From contig MHHC01000041.1 in the NCBI GenBank assembly GCA_001805885.1, positions 1 to 14,637 on the forward strand: a DNA stretch of 14,637 bases. The letters are read 5' to 3'. The stretch's first letter is position 1. Each line of letters starts with the position of its first letter. Shown piece after piece: positions 1 to 7,407 of the stretch. The translations under genes were made by a program, and so were the position numbers. The notes under the pieces were generated by a model that was given only the letters and a program-made list of their open reading frames with translations, was not told the DNA's origin and did not search any database. Source of the DNA: Omnitrophica WOR_2 bacterium RIFCSPLOWO2_12_FULL_51_24. GTDB lineage: Bacteria; Omnitrophota; Gorgyraeia; Pluralincolimonadales; Pluralincolimonadaceae.

Positions 1-1
1 C

Positions 2-760
2 CTTTCGGGGAGAGCCGTGATTCCCCTGGTACTCGGGTTGGGATGCAGCACGATGGCGACCATGGTCACCAGGACGCTTCCCACCAAGCGTGAACGTATA
101 ATCGCGACCTTGCTTCTGGCGTTGGCGATACCGTGTTCGGCGCAGATGGGCGTAATATTCGCCCTGTTGGAAAACAAACCCTTAGGGCTCTTCGTATGGT
201 TGTCGGTGATAATAGGCGTATTTCTTTTTGTCGGTTATTTGGCGGCAAAGATAATGCCGGGGGAGCTGCCGAGTTTTTACATGGAGATACCGCCACTGAG
301 GCTGCCGCAGATGTCTAATATATTGCGCAAGACCTGGAGCAGGCTTAAATGGTATTTCCTTGAGGTGCTGCCTCTGTTTATTTTCGCCAGTATCTTGATC
401 TGGGTCGGACAGATAACCGGCGTCTTCAATTTGCTGGTCAGGGTATTGGAATACCCGGTCCGTTGGATCGGCCTGCCTTCCGAAGCTTCTGTCGCATTCC
501 TCTTCGGCTTCTTTCGAAGGGATTACGGCGCCGCCGGTCTATACGATCTGAAGAGCGCCGGATTATTAAACGGGAATCAATTGGTCATCGCCTGCGTGAC
601 CCTTACCCTGTTCCTGCCTTGCATTGCGCAGCTGTTAATGAATATCAAGGAACGCGGGATGAGCGTGGGTATCGCGATGTCGGTTTTTATCCTGTTCTTT
701 TCTTTCAGCATCGGATATCTCGTTAATTTTATATTGATTCTATCCGGCGTTAGCCTATAA
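2..760 (+). CDS. feoB: Ferrous iron transport protein B, C-terminal membrane part (5' truncated by window edge)
   Basis: FeoB imports Fe(II) across the inner membrane, powered or gated by an N-terminal G domain. Only the C-terminal permease part is present: the frame is open from base 2 (reading SGRAVIPLVLGLGCS), so the true start lies outside the window and the GTG at 17 is internal. The GLGCS segment followed by TRTL matches the FeoB 'gate' motif, usually GFGCN, so the Asn after Cys is Ser here. A second PCSAQ motif, the RRDYGAAGL segment and a PCIAQ motif before the last membrane spans are also typical of FeoB. Five to six hydrophobic segments are visible. The stop codon overlaps a possible ATG of the next gene, and the downstream FeoA-domain gene supports a feo operon. 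The family is clear; the GTPase domain cannot be judged. Confidence 0.93.
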   Translation, partial: LSGRAVIPLVLGLGCSTMATMVTRTLPTKRERIIATLLLALAIPCSAQMGVIFALLENKPLGLFVWLSVIIGVFLFVGYLAAKIMPGELPSFYMEIPPLRLPQMSNILRKTWSRLKWYFLEVLPLFIFASILIWVGQITGVFNLLVRVLEYPVRWIGLPSEASVAFLFGFFRRDYGAAGLYDLKSAGLLNGNQLVIACVTLTLFLPCIAQLLMNIKERGMSVGIAMSVFILFFSFSIGYLVNFILILSGVSL

Positions 761-771
761 TGGAGAAAACA

Positions 772-1005
772 ATGAAATCAGTAGTCGCCTTATCCAACCT
801 GCAACCCAATGCCAGGGGGAACATAGCTTACCTCCAGACGAAGAACAAAGAACAGATGCAGAAACTGTTAAGTATCGGCGCCATCCCCGGCGTCCATATT
901 ACTCTTATCCAGAAATTCCCGTCTTATGTATTTAAAATAGGGCATAGCCAGTTCGCGGTTGATAAGGAACTGGCGCAGAAGATCTACGTCATGTTGTCTA
1001 AGTAG
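772..1005 (+). CDS. feoA: FeoA-domain protein
   Basis: A 77-residue protein made of a single FeoA/SH3-like domain, as found in stand-alone FeoA and at the C-terminus of DtxR-type regulators. The PGVHITLIQKFPSYVF stretch and the following QFAVDKELAQKIYV segment are characteristic. FeoA proteins are small cytosolic partners of FeoB needed for ferrous iron uptake. I chose ATG 772 because GGAG at 762-765 sits 6 nt upstream; an in-frame ATG at 760, overlapping the feoB stop, has no ribosome binding site and would add four residues. It lies directly behind feoB and should be co-transcribed with it. There is no DNA-binding domain, so it is not a complete DtxR regulator. A T-rich tract follows the stop (about 1012-1023), but I see no convincing terminator stem. 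Confidence 0.85.
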   Translation: MKSVVALSNLQPNARGNIAYLQTKNKEQMQKLLSIGAIPGVHITLIQKFPSYVFKIGHSQFAVDKELAQKIYVMLSK

Positions 1006-1025
1006 CATCGTCTTTATTTTTTTAC

Positions 1026-1055
1026 TTGACATAGGGTAGGGGGGTATGGTATACT
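1026..1055 (+). promoter_or_regulatory. Sigma70-type promoter of the csoR-cus operon
   Basis: TTGACA at 1026-1031 and TATACT at 1050-1055 are separated by 18 bp, and TGG before the -10 makes it an extended -10 promoter. The predicted start near 1062 leaves a leader of about 22 nt before csoR, which contains an AGGGAGA ribosome binding site at 1074-1080. This is the best sigma70-like promoter in the left half of the window. Confidence 0.75.
1031..1054 (+). promoter_or_regulatory. Putative CsoR operator (G-rich, within the promoter spacer)
   Basis: The spacer between -35 and -10 reads ATAGGGTAGGGGGGTATGG, a run of six G flanked by TA-rich ends. CsoR/RcnR-family repressors are known to bind G/C-tract operators flanked by short AT-rich half sites (TACCC...GGGTA type), and the 3' part here looks like Firmicutes CsoR operators as I remember them. 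Binding would block RNA polymerase directly, giving autorepression relieved by Cu(I). The assignment is inferred from position and resemblance. Confidence 0.65.
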
Positions 1056-1083
1056 TCCTTTCAGGATAAAACAAGGGAGAGAG

Positions 1084-1374
1084 ATGATGAAAGAACAAGC
1101 CACTACCCATCTGGAGCAGATCGAATTCCTGAAGAAGATCGAGGGGCAGATAAGGGGTATCCAAAGAATGGTAGGGGAAGGCAGATATTGTGTCGACATC
1201 CTTACCCAGATCCGCTCCATAATGGGAGCCTTAACCAGGGTTGAGAGTGAGATATTTAAGAAACATGTCAATGGCTGTGTCTTTGGCGCCCTTAAAGGCA
1301 AGTCGGAGATAGAAAAACAAAAGAAGATAGAAGAGACCCTTCAGCTTATTTCAAGATTCGGAAGGGCGACCTAA
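1084..1374 (+). CDS. csoR: CsoR-family copper-sensing transcriptional repressor
   Basis: A 96-residue all-helical metalloregulator of the CsoR/RcnR (DUF156) family. It has Cys36 (in RYCVDI), His61 and Cys65 (in KHVNGC), the Cys-His-Cys ligand set that distinguishes Cu(I)-binding CsoR from the nickel/cobalt sensor RcnR and the sulfur sensor CstR, and the spacing equals that of the M. tuberculosis protein. In the known family, Cu(I) binding lowers DNA affinity and switches on copper efflux genes. Two ATGs (1084 and 1087) are possible; AGGGAGA at 1074-1080 suits 1087 slightly better, changing only one residue. It is the first gene after a promoter whose spacer holds a likely CsoR operator, and the channel gene starts 1 nt after its stop, so it should be both autoregulated and operon regulator. 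Confidence 0.93.
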   Translation: MMKEQATTHLEQIEFLKKIEGQIRGIQRMVGEGRYCVDILTQIRSIMGALTRVESEIFKKHVNGCVFGALKGKSEIEKQKKIEETLQLISRFGRAT

Positions 1375-1375
1375 C

Positions 1376-2641
1376 ATGGTTAAAAGAGGTCTTATCTTAT
1401 TTTTGACGGCCATATTTTTACTGAACAGCGCCGTGATATATCCCGGCGAGGCGCTTTCATTGGATTCTCTTATTAAGGAAGCGAAGGAGAAGAATCCGGA
1501 AATATTATCGGCCAAGAAGAGCTGGGAGAGCGCGTTAGCGAAAGTGCCGCAGGCGAAATCTCTTGAAGATCCCACCATAGGCCTCAAATTCGAAAAGATG
1601 AAAGGCGGACCGTTGAGATTCGATAAGGCGATGCCCGAAGACCGCATGTTATCCTTTTCTCAGTTTTTTCCTTTCTTCGGAAAATTGCCCCTAAAGGAAA
1701 AGATCGCCGTCGTAGAGGCGCAGATGATCGCTGCCCAATATAAAGATAAAGAGCTGGAGGTCATAAACGCGGTAAAGGGCGCCTATTATGACCTCTTCAT
1801 GAATCATAAGGAGATAGAGCTTAACGAACAGAACCTGAAGTTTCTGGAATCGATATCGAAGATCGCGGAAGCCCGATATATCGTCGGGAAACTTCAGCAG
1901 GAAGACCTCTTTAAGATAAACCTCGAGATAGCCAGCCTAAGCAATAAGGTTGCCAATCTAAGGCAGGAGCGATCAGCAAAAGAAACGCGCATCAACACCC
2001 TTTTAAGCCGCGACCCTGAGGGCGGGCTCGGAGTGCCGGAGTTAGACGAAGGCGCGCCTTTCGATAACGATATCGGCAGGCTGTATAAACTTACCTTACA
2101 AAACCAGCCGGAACTTCTTGTATTTTCTTACGCGATAGAGAAGAACAAATACGCCAAATCGCTCGCGCAAAAAAGTTATTTCCCCGATCTTTTCGGCGAA
2201 TTGGTCATGAGGGGAATAACCTCCGGAAGCATAGGGCCGTGGGACCTTATGCTGGCGTTTACCGTTCCCATCTGGTTCTGGACGAAACAGCGCTATCAGG
2301 TCAAGGAGGCGATCGCGGATCTCGAAGGGGCTGAGGCCGCTTATACGGCGATGAAGAACAGGGCTTTCTCCGGGACAAAAGATATCGCTGTAAAGACGGA
2401 GATCGCGAGAGGCAAGATCGAACTTTATAGAAAAAGCATGATCCCTCTTTTAGAGGGTTCCATCAATTCTTCGGTAGCGGCCTTTAGTTCCGGAAAAGGC
2501 GAACTTATGACGCTGCTGGATAGCGAAAGGATGCTCATAGAGACCCGGATGGATTATTACAGGTTCCTGGTGGAGTATAATATGGGTCTGGCGGATTTGG
2601 AACGGACCGTAGGCTCGGAATTGACGGAGACGCTAAAATGA
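1376..2641 (+). CDS. TolC-family outer-membrane efflux channel (CusC-like)
   Basis: A 421-residue outer-membrane factor that would form the trimeric exit duct of the RND pump encoded next to it. A hydrophobic signal peptide covers about residues 4-26, ending near GEA. The mature part has the two OEP repeats of the TolC family, with long amphipathic helices (for example residues 115-215 and 300-415) and the typical opening LDSLIKEAKEKNPEI. There is no lipobox cysteine, unlike E. coli CusC, which is a lipoprotein, so this channel is probably not acylated. It starts 1 nt after csoR and its stop overlaps the adaptor start by 4 nt (ATGA), indicating translational coupling. A weak GAAGGG lies 9 nt before the start. 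Its metal role is inferred from its neighbours, since OEP sequences alone do not show substrate. Confidence 0.88.
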   Translation: MVKRGLILFLTAIFLLNSAVIYPGEALSLDSLIKEAKEKNPEILSAKKSWESALAKVPQAKSLEDPTIGLKFEKMKGGPLRFDKAMPEDRMLSFSQFFPFFGKLPLKEKIAVVEAQMIAAQYKDKELEVINAVKGAYYDLFMNHKEIELNEQNLKFLESISKIAEARYIVGKLQQEDLFKINLEIASLSNKVANLRQERSAKETRINTLLSRDPEGGLGVPELDEGAPFDNDIGRLYKLTLQNQPELLVFSYAIEKNKYAKSLAQKSYFPDLFGELVMRGITSGSIGPWDLMLAFTVPIWFWTKQRYQVKEAIADLEGAEAAYTAMKNRAFSGTKDIAVKTEIARGKIELYRKSMIPLLEGSINSSVAAFSSGKGELMTLLDSERMLIETRMDYYRFLVEYNMGLADLERTVGSELTETLK

Positions 2642-3771
2642 AAAAGAAAAAGATCATCGTTGTTATCCTGCTTGCCATATTAGCATTATTTTTAATAGGA
2701 TCTACGATTTTTACCCGGGGTCATCATCTTGCAAAAGAGATATACTCTTGCCCCATGCACCCTGATTTCACCTCTGACAAGCCGGGCAGTTGCGCGATTT
2801 GCGGGATGGATCTGGTGAAGAAAGAATCCCAGGACCGCAAACCTAAAGCAGGCAAAAATAAAATACTCTATTATCGAAATCCCATGGATCCAGGGGTGAC
2901 CTCTCCTGTGCCGATGAAAGATTCTATGGGTATGGATTATGTACCGGTGTATGAAGAAGAGGCGGGCGGTGAAGCGGCAGGTGTTTATATCACTCCGGAA
3001 AAGCAGCAACTTATCGGCGTAACCAAAGAGAAAGTCGAAAAAAGGCGATTGACCCATCAAATCGTTACCGTGGGTGAGATCGCGTATGATCCGGATTTAT
3101 ATGTGGCACAAGAAGAGTATCTACAGGCGCTGAAAATAGCGACTGCGACAAAAAACAGCGTTTTAAATCCTGTCGCGGAACAATCTGATTCGCTTCTTAA
3201 GGCCTCAGGAAAGAAATTATCGCTTCTGGGAATGAGCAAGGCGCAAATTGAGGACTTGTCCGAACGCGGGACCGCTCAGGAAAATCTCTATCTTCCGTCC
3301 GATTCGGATTCGATCTGGGCCTATATGACTATATATGAATACGAGATCGGCTTGATCGGCGAAGGCATACCGGTTGAAATTGATGTTGTCGCGTTTCCCG
3401 GAGAGGTGTTTAAAGGTAATATCGCCGCGATAACGCCGGTATTGAACGCCCAAACACGCGCCATACGGGTAAGAGCGGAAATCGAGAATCCGGAGCATAA
3501 GCTTAAGCCGCAGATGTTTGTCAACGCAAGAATAAATATTGATTTGGGAGAAAAATTGGCGGTTCCCGAGACCGCGGTTATAGACACGGGGATGCGTAAG
3601 ATCGTGTATGTGGTAAAGCAAGACGATACCTTTGAACAGCGCGATGTGACCTTGGGACAGAAGGCGCTGGGTTATTTTGAAGCGCTGGAGGGATTAAAAG
3701 AGGGCGATATCGTGGTAACCAGCGGAAACTTTCTGGTCGATTCCGAGAGCAAGTTAAAAGGCAATAAATAA
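2638..3771 (+). CDS. CusB-like RND periplasmic adaptor with two heavy-metal-binding modules
   Basis: A 377-residue membrane fusion protein linking the inner-membrane pump to the outer-membrane channel. A lysine-rich start and one hydrophobic helix (about 6-25) anchor it. Residues 36-60 form a heavy-metal-binding module (Cys38, Met40, His41, Cys52, Cys55, Met57). Residues 76-105 form a second CusB-type module in which Met83, Met97 and Met99 match the three Cu(I)/Ag(I)-binding methionines of E. coli CusB (Met49, Met64, Met66). Beta-barrel and membrane-proximal domains follow (about 220-370). Around residues 146-158 the chain passes from the first membrane-proximal strand straight into the helical hairpin (YDPDLYVAQEEYL), without the usual first lipoyl half. 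The reading frame is intact, so this is not a visible frameshift. GGAG at 2626-2629 serves the ATG at 2638. Confidence 0.9.
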   Translation: MKKKKIIVVILLAILALFLIGSTIFTRGHHLAKEIYSCPMHPDFTSDKPGSCAICGMDLVKKESQDRKPKAGKNKILYYRNPMDPGVTSPVPMKDSMGMDYVPVYEEEAGGEAAGVYITPEKQQLIGVTKEKVEKRRLTHQIVTVGEIAYDPDLYVAQEEYLQALKIATATKNSVLNPVAEQSDSLLKASGKKLSLLGMSKAQIEDLSERGTAQENLYLPSDSDSIWAYMTIYEYEIGLIGEGIPVEIDVVAFPGEVFKGNIAAITPVLNAQTRAIRVRAEIENPEHKLKPQMFVNARINIDLGEKLAVPETAVIDTGMRKIVYVVKQDDTFEQRDVTLGQKALGYFEALEGLKEGDIVVTSGNFLVDSESKLKGNK

Positions 3772-3776
3772 CAAAT

Positions 3777-6700
3777 ATGATAGAAAAAATCATAGAGTTC
3801 TCGGCAAAAAATAAATACATCGTGATCATTCTTACCTTCGTGGCTATTGTCGCCGCGGTCTACTCTATTAGGAACATCCCCCTGGATGCCATCCCGGATC
3901 TATCCGATACGCAAGTAATTATTTACTCCCGATGGGACAGGTCTCCTGATATTATCGAGGACCAGGTAACCTATCCTATAGTTTCCGCTATGCTCGGCGC
4001 CCCGAAAGTAAAAGCGATACGCGGTTTCTCCGATTTCGGATTTTCTTACGTCTATATTATATTTCAGGACGGCACAGATATATACTGGGCGCGCAGCCGC
4101 ACTTTGGAATATTTAAGCAAGATCATACCAAAACTTCCGGAAGGCGTGCGCACAGAAATGGGTCCTGATGCGACAGGCGTAGGGTGGGTCTATCAATATG
4201 CGCTGGTGGATAAAACAGGCAAGAATAACTTAGCGCAATTACGCACTTTCCAGGACTGGTACCTGCGTTATTGGCTGCAAGGCGTTCCGGGCGTGGCTGA
4301 GGTCGCCTCGATCGGAGGATTTCAGAAGCAGTATCAGGTCAATATCAACCCTAATGCGTTGTTAGCGTATAACATCCCTTTAATGAAGGTGTTAGAGGCG
4401 ATCAGGGATGGCAACAATGATGTGGGGGGGAGACTGGTTGAATTTTCCGGGACCGAATATATGGTCAGGGGCAGGGGCTATGCAAAATCAATAAAAGATA
4501 TTGAGAATATTACTTTAGGCAACGATATGTCCGGCACGCCGATCCTGATAAAAAATATCGGTAACGTCGTTTTAGGCCCGGAGATACGCCGGGGTGTTGC
4601 GGATCTAGACGGCCAAGGCGATACCGTAGGCGGCATTGTAGTTATGCGTCAAGGCGAAAATGCCTTAAATGTCATCAACCGGGTAAAAGAAAAGATCGAA
4701 GAGATCAAGCCATCGCTGCCCAAAGGGGTAGAGATTGTCACTACCTATGACCGTTCAGAGCTGATCAAGCGTTCCATTGAGACTTTAAATCACCAGTTAA
4801 TAGAAGAAATGATCATCGTCAGTTTAGTGATCCTTCTGTTCTTATGGCATTTTCCGTCGGCGATAATCCCCATTGTAACCATTCCTATCGCAGTAATATT
4901 ATCGTTCATTCCTCTGTTTGGGATGAAATTGACCTCTAATATCATGTCTTTATCCGGCATCGCGATCTCCATAGGCGTGCTTGTGGATGGCGCCATTGTC
5001 GAGGTCGAGAACGCCTATAAAAAACTGCAACTCTGGGAGGCCGGCGGGCGGCAAGGCGACTATCATGTAGTAAGATTGAATGCCTTAAAAGAAGTCGGCC
5101 CATCAGTCTTTTTTTCGCTATTAGTCATCGCGGTCGCGTTCTTACCCGTGTTTACATTGGTAGATCAGGAAGGAAGATTATTTAAGCCCTTGGCGTTCAG
5201 CAAGAACTTTGCTATGGCGATTGCCGCCGTACTAGCTATAACTTTAGATCCCGCGATGCGTATGCTCTTCACCAGGATGGATTACAAACATTTCAGGCCA
5301 AGATGGTTATCAAATATTTTTAATGGTATCACCGTCGGTAAATATTATCCCGAAGAGAGGCATCCGGTAAGCAAGCTGTTATTCAGGATTTACGAACCGG
5401 CGTGCAATTTCGTGCTTAAGTACCGTAAAACCACGATAATCGGCGCGGTAGTATTGATGTTGTCCACTATCCCGGTTTATCTTCAGTTGGGATCAGAGTT
5501 TATGCCGCCTTTAAATGAGGGAACGATCCTATATATGCCTACGACATTGCCCGGGATTTCCGTCACCGAAGCGAGTAAATTATTGCAGACGCAGGACGCG
5601 ATCATAAAAACTGTCCCTGAAGTTGAGCGTGTTTTCGGTAAGGCAGGAAGGGCGGAAAGTTCGACAGACCCCGCGCCTTTTTCCATGATGGAAACTACCG
5701 TTGTCTTAAAGCCTGAAAGCGAATGGCGAAAAGTGCACCGCTGGTATTCGTGGATGCCCGGATTTTTACAGGCGCCATTCAGGCCGATTTGGCGGGATCG
5801 TGTTACCTGGGAGGATATAGTCAGCGAACTGGACCGGAAATTGAAAATTCCCGGGGTCACCAATGCCTGGACGATGCCTATTAAGAACAGGATAGATATG
5901 TTATCCACGGGAATACGTACTCCCGTAGGAATAAAAATATACGGCGCGGACTTAAAAAAAATAGAAACTCTCGGGACGCGTTTGGAAACGATCCTAAAAG
6001 ATGTAAAGGGCACGCGCTCTGTTTTTGCCGAACGGGTTACCGGCGGATATTTTGTGGATTTTGACATAAAGCGCGAGCAGATCGCGCGCTACGGCCTAAG
6101 TATTAAAGAAGTGGAGATGGTTATAATGTCCGCGATCGGCGGCGAGCCGATCACTACCACCGTTGAGGGCAGGGAAAGATACACGGTAAATGTGCGCTAC
6201 GCCCGCGAACTGCGGGATGATCTGCCGAAACTGCGCAGGGTACTGGTGCCCACAATGTCCGGCGCGCAGATCCCACTTGAACAGCTTGCCGATATTAAGC
6301 TTGTATTGGGCCCCGCGATGATCAGGGATGAAAACGGTATGCTTGCCGGGTATGTGTATGTGGATATCGCGGGACGGGATGTTGGCCGCTATGTAAGTGA
6401 CGCAAAAAAAGCGGTACAAAAAGAACTGCAAGTGCCTACGGGATATTCTATAGTATGGAGCGGCCAGTATGAAAATATGATGAGGGTAAGAGAAAGGCTA
6501 AAGCTCGTAATACCCGTTACCATATTCATCATATTCATATTGCTTTATATGAATACTAGATCTCCGGTAAAGGCCGGGATCGTCATGCTGGCAGTGCCGT
6601 TTTCGTTGGTAGGCGCCATCTGGTTCCTGTGGTTGCTGAACTACAACGTTTCTATCGCGGTATGGGTCGGGATGATCGCTTTGATGGGATTGGACGCCGA

Positions 6701-7055
6701 GACCGGAGTGTTTATGTTGTTATTTTTGGACCTCGCATATTATGACGCGGTCAGACGGGGAAAAATGAAGACTTACGAGGACCTGAAAGAGGCGATCATC
6801 CACGGAGCGGTAAAACGCATCAGGCCTAAAATGATGACTGTAATGGCGATGTTCATGGGCCTGATCCCTATTATGTATTCCATGGGGACAGGCGCAGATA
6901 TGATGAAGCGTATCGCGGCGCCGATGATCGGCGGCATATTTACCAGTTTCATTCTGGAATTGCTCGTATATCCGCCCATATATTCGATCTGGAAGTGGCG
7001 GTATGAGATGAAACACGGAACAGTGGATGTGGGTAAGTTGCCCATACCCGAATAA
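3777..7055 (+). CDS. cusA: CusA/CzcA-family heavy-metal RND efflux pump, copper/silver type
   Basis: A 1092-residue inner-membrane proton-driven transporter with the usual RND layout: one N-terminal membrane helix, a large periplasmic loop, a membrane bundle, a second loop and a second bundle. Met587 (YMPTT), Met637 (FSMMETT) and Met708 (RIDMLSTG) correspond to the Cu(I)/Ag(I) methionine triad Met573/Met623/Met672 of E. coli CusA. Asp404 (LVDGAIVEVEN), Glu975 (DAETGVFML) and Lys1018 (RIRPKMM) match its proton relay Asp405/Glu939/Lys984. An aromatic-rich insertion of about 22 residues relative to E. coli CusA lies between the second and third methionine (near 650-675). The start is 5 nt after the adaptor stop, with only a weak upstream AAAGG. 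Substrate specificity for monovalent copper/silver is well supported by residues and by csoR upstream. Confidence 0.95.
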   Translation: MIEKIIEFSAKNKYIVIILTFVAIVAAVYSIRNIPLDAIPDLSDTQVIIYSRWDRSPDIIEDQVTYPIVSAMLGAPKVKAIRGFSDFGFSYVYIIFQDGTDIYWARSRTLEYLSKIIPKLPEGVRTEMGPDATGVGWVYQYALVDKTGKNNLAQLRTFQDWYLRYWLQGVPGVAEVASIGGFQKQYQVNINPNALLAYNIPLMKVLEAIRDGNNDVGGRLVEFSGTEYMVRGRGYAKSIKDIENITLGNDMSGTPILIKNIGNVVLGPEIRRGVADLDGQGDTVGGIVVMRQGENALNVINRVKEKIEEIKPSLPKGVEIVTTYDRSELIKRSIETLNHQLIEEMIIVSLVILLFLWHFPSAIIPIVTIPIAVILSFIPLFGMKLTSNIMSLSGIAISIGVLVDGAIVEVENAYKKLQLWEAGGRQGDYHVVRLNALKEVGPSVFFSLLVIAVAFLPVFTLVDQEGRLFKPLAFSKNFAMAIAAVLAITLDPAMRMLFTRMDYKHFRPRWLSNIFNGITVGKYYPEERHPVSKLLFRIYEPACNFVLKYRKTTIIGAVVLMLSTIPVYLQLGSEFMPPLNEGTILYMPTTLPGISVTEASKLLQTQDAIIKTVPEVERVFGKAGRAESSTDPAPFSMMETTVVLKPESEWRKVHRWYSWMPGFLQAPFRPIWRDRVTWEDIVSELDRKLKIPGVTNAWTMPIKNRIDMLSTGIRTPVGIKIYGADLKKIETLGTRLETILKDVKGTRSVFAERVTGGYFVDFDIKREQIARYGLSIKEVEMVIMSAIGGEPITTTVEGRERYTVNVRYARELRDDLPKLRRVLVPTMSGAQIPLEQLADIKLVLGPAMIRDENGMLAGYVYVDIAGRDVGRYVSDAKKAVQKELQVPTGYSIVWSGQYENMMRVRERLKLVIPVTIFIIFILLYMNTRSPVKAGIVMLAVPFSLVGAIWFLWLLNYNVSIAVWVGMIALMGLDAETGVFMLLFLDLAYYDAVRRGKMKTYEDLKEAIIHGAVKRIRPKMMTVMAMFMGLIPIMYSMGTGADMMKRIAAPMIGGIFTSFILELLVYPPIYSIWKWRYEMKHGTVDVGKLPIPE

Positions 7056-7071
7056 CAAAGAGGAGGAAGAG

Positions 7072-7392
7072 ATGAAAAGGGTCGTTTGTTTAAGCGCATT
7101 GAGTTTTTTTGTTTTCGGCGTAATTGGTTCTCCATTGGCAATGGATGCGTGCTGCGCAGCCGAACATAAGGATGCCTCTCATGCCGCGCACGATAAAAGC
7201 GAAGCGGTCGATGTCGGCAATAAGATCTGCCCGGTAACCGGCGAGAAGATCGGTGAAGAGACAAAGGCGACTTATGAGCATGAGGGTAAGATCTACAATT
7301 TTTGCTGCCCGATGTGCATAGGTAATTTCAAGAAAAATCCGGAAAAATATATCAAGAAGATAGAAGAGGAAAAAGCAAAAGAGAAAAAATAG
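7072..7392 (+). CDS. Exported YHS-domain metal-binding protein
   Basis: A 106-residue protein with a signal peptide (about 1-29, ending near DACCA), a short histidine-containing stretch (His32, His37, His40), and a YHS/TRASH-like domain at 50-97 with Cys53, Cys78, Cys79 and Cys82 in the contexts NKICPVTG and NFCCPMC. A lysine/glutamate-rich tail follows. YHS domains bind metals, often copper, and occur beside copper exporters. ATG 7072 is preferred because a perfect AGGAGG at 7061-7066 is 5 nt upstream; the frame extends further into the end of the pump gene but without a signal peptide in the right place. It starts 16 nt after the pump stop. I infer a periplasmic copper-carrier or buffering role analogous to CusF; the actual metal is not shown by sequence. 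Confidence 0.85.
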   Translation: MKRVVCLSALSFFVFGVIGSPLAMDACCAAEHKDASHAAHDKSEAVDVGNKICPVTGEKIGEETKATYEHEGKIYNFCCPMCIGNFKKNPEKYIKKIEEEKAKEKK

Positions 7393-7407
7393 GGAGAATC
7401 CGATTAT

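Noticed and set aside
1006..1025. Intrinsic terminator after feoA
   Set aside because: There is a T-rich tract, but only a 4-bp CTAC/GTAG pairing upstream, too weak to call.
3057..3150. Frameshift or assembly error explaining the missing lipoyl half in the adaptor
   Set aside because: The frame is open through the whole gene, and neither alternative frame here encodes the missing G-W-I-x-x-L type segment; in-frame absence is more likely.
5483..6067. 194-residue open frame on the minus strand inside the pump gene
   Set aside because: It is antisense to a strongly conserved RND coding region, has no recognisable domain and no ribosome binding site; it is a shadow frame.
7027..7071. Upstream extension of the YHS protein frame into the end of the pump gene
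   Set aside because: The extension would put 15 polar residues before the signal peptide, while ATG 7072 has a perfect AGGAGG 5 nt upstream.
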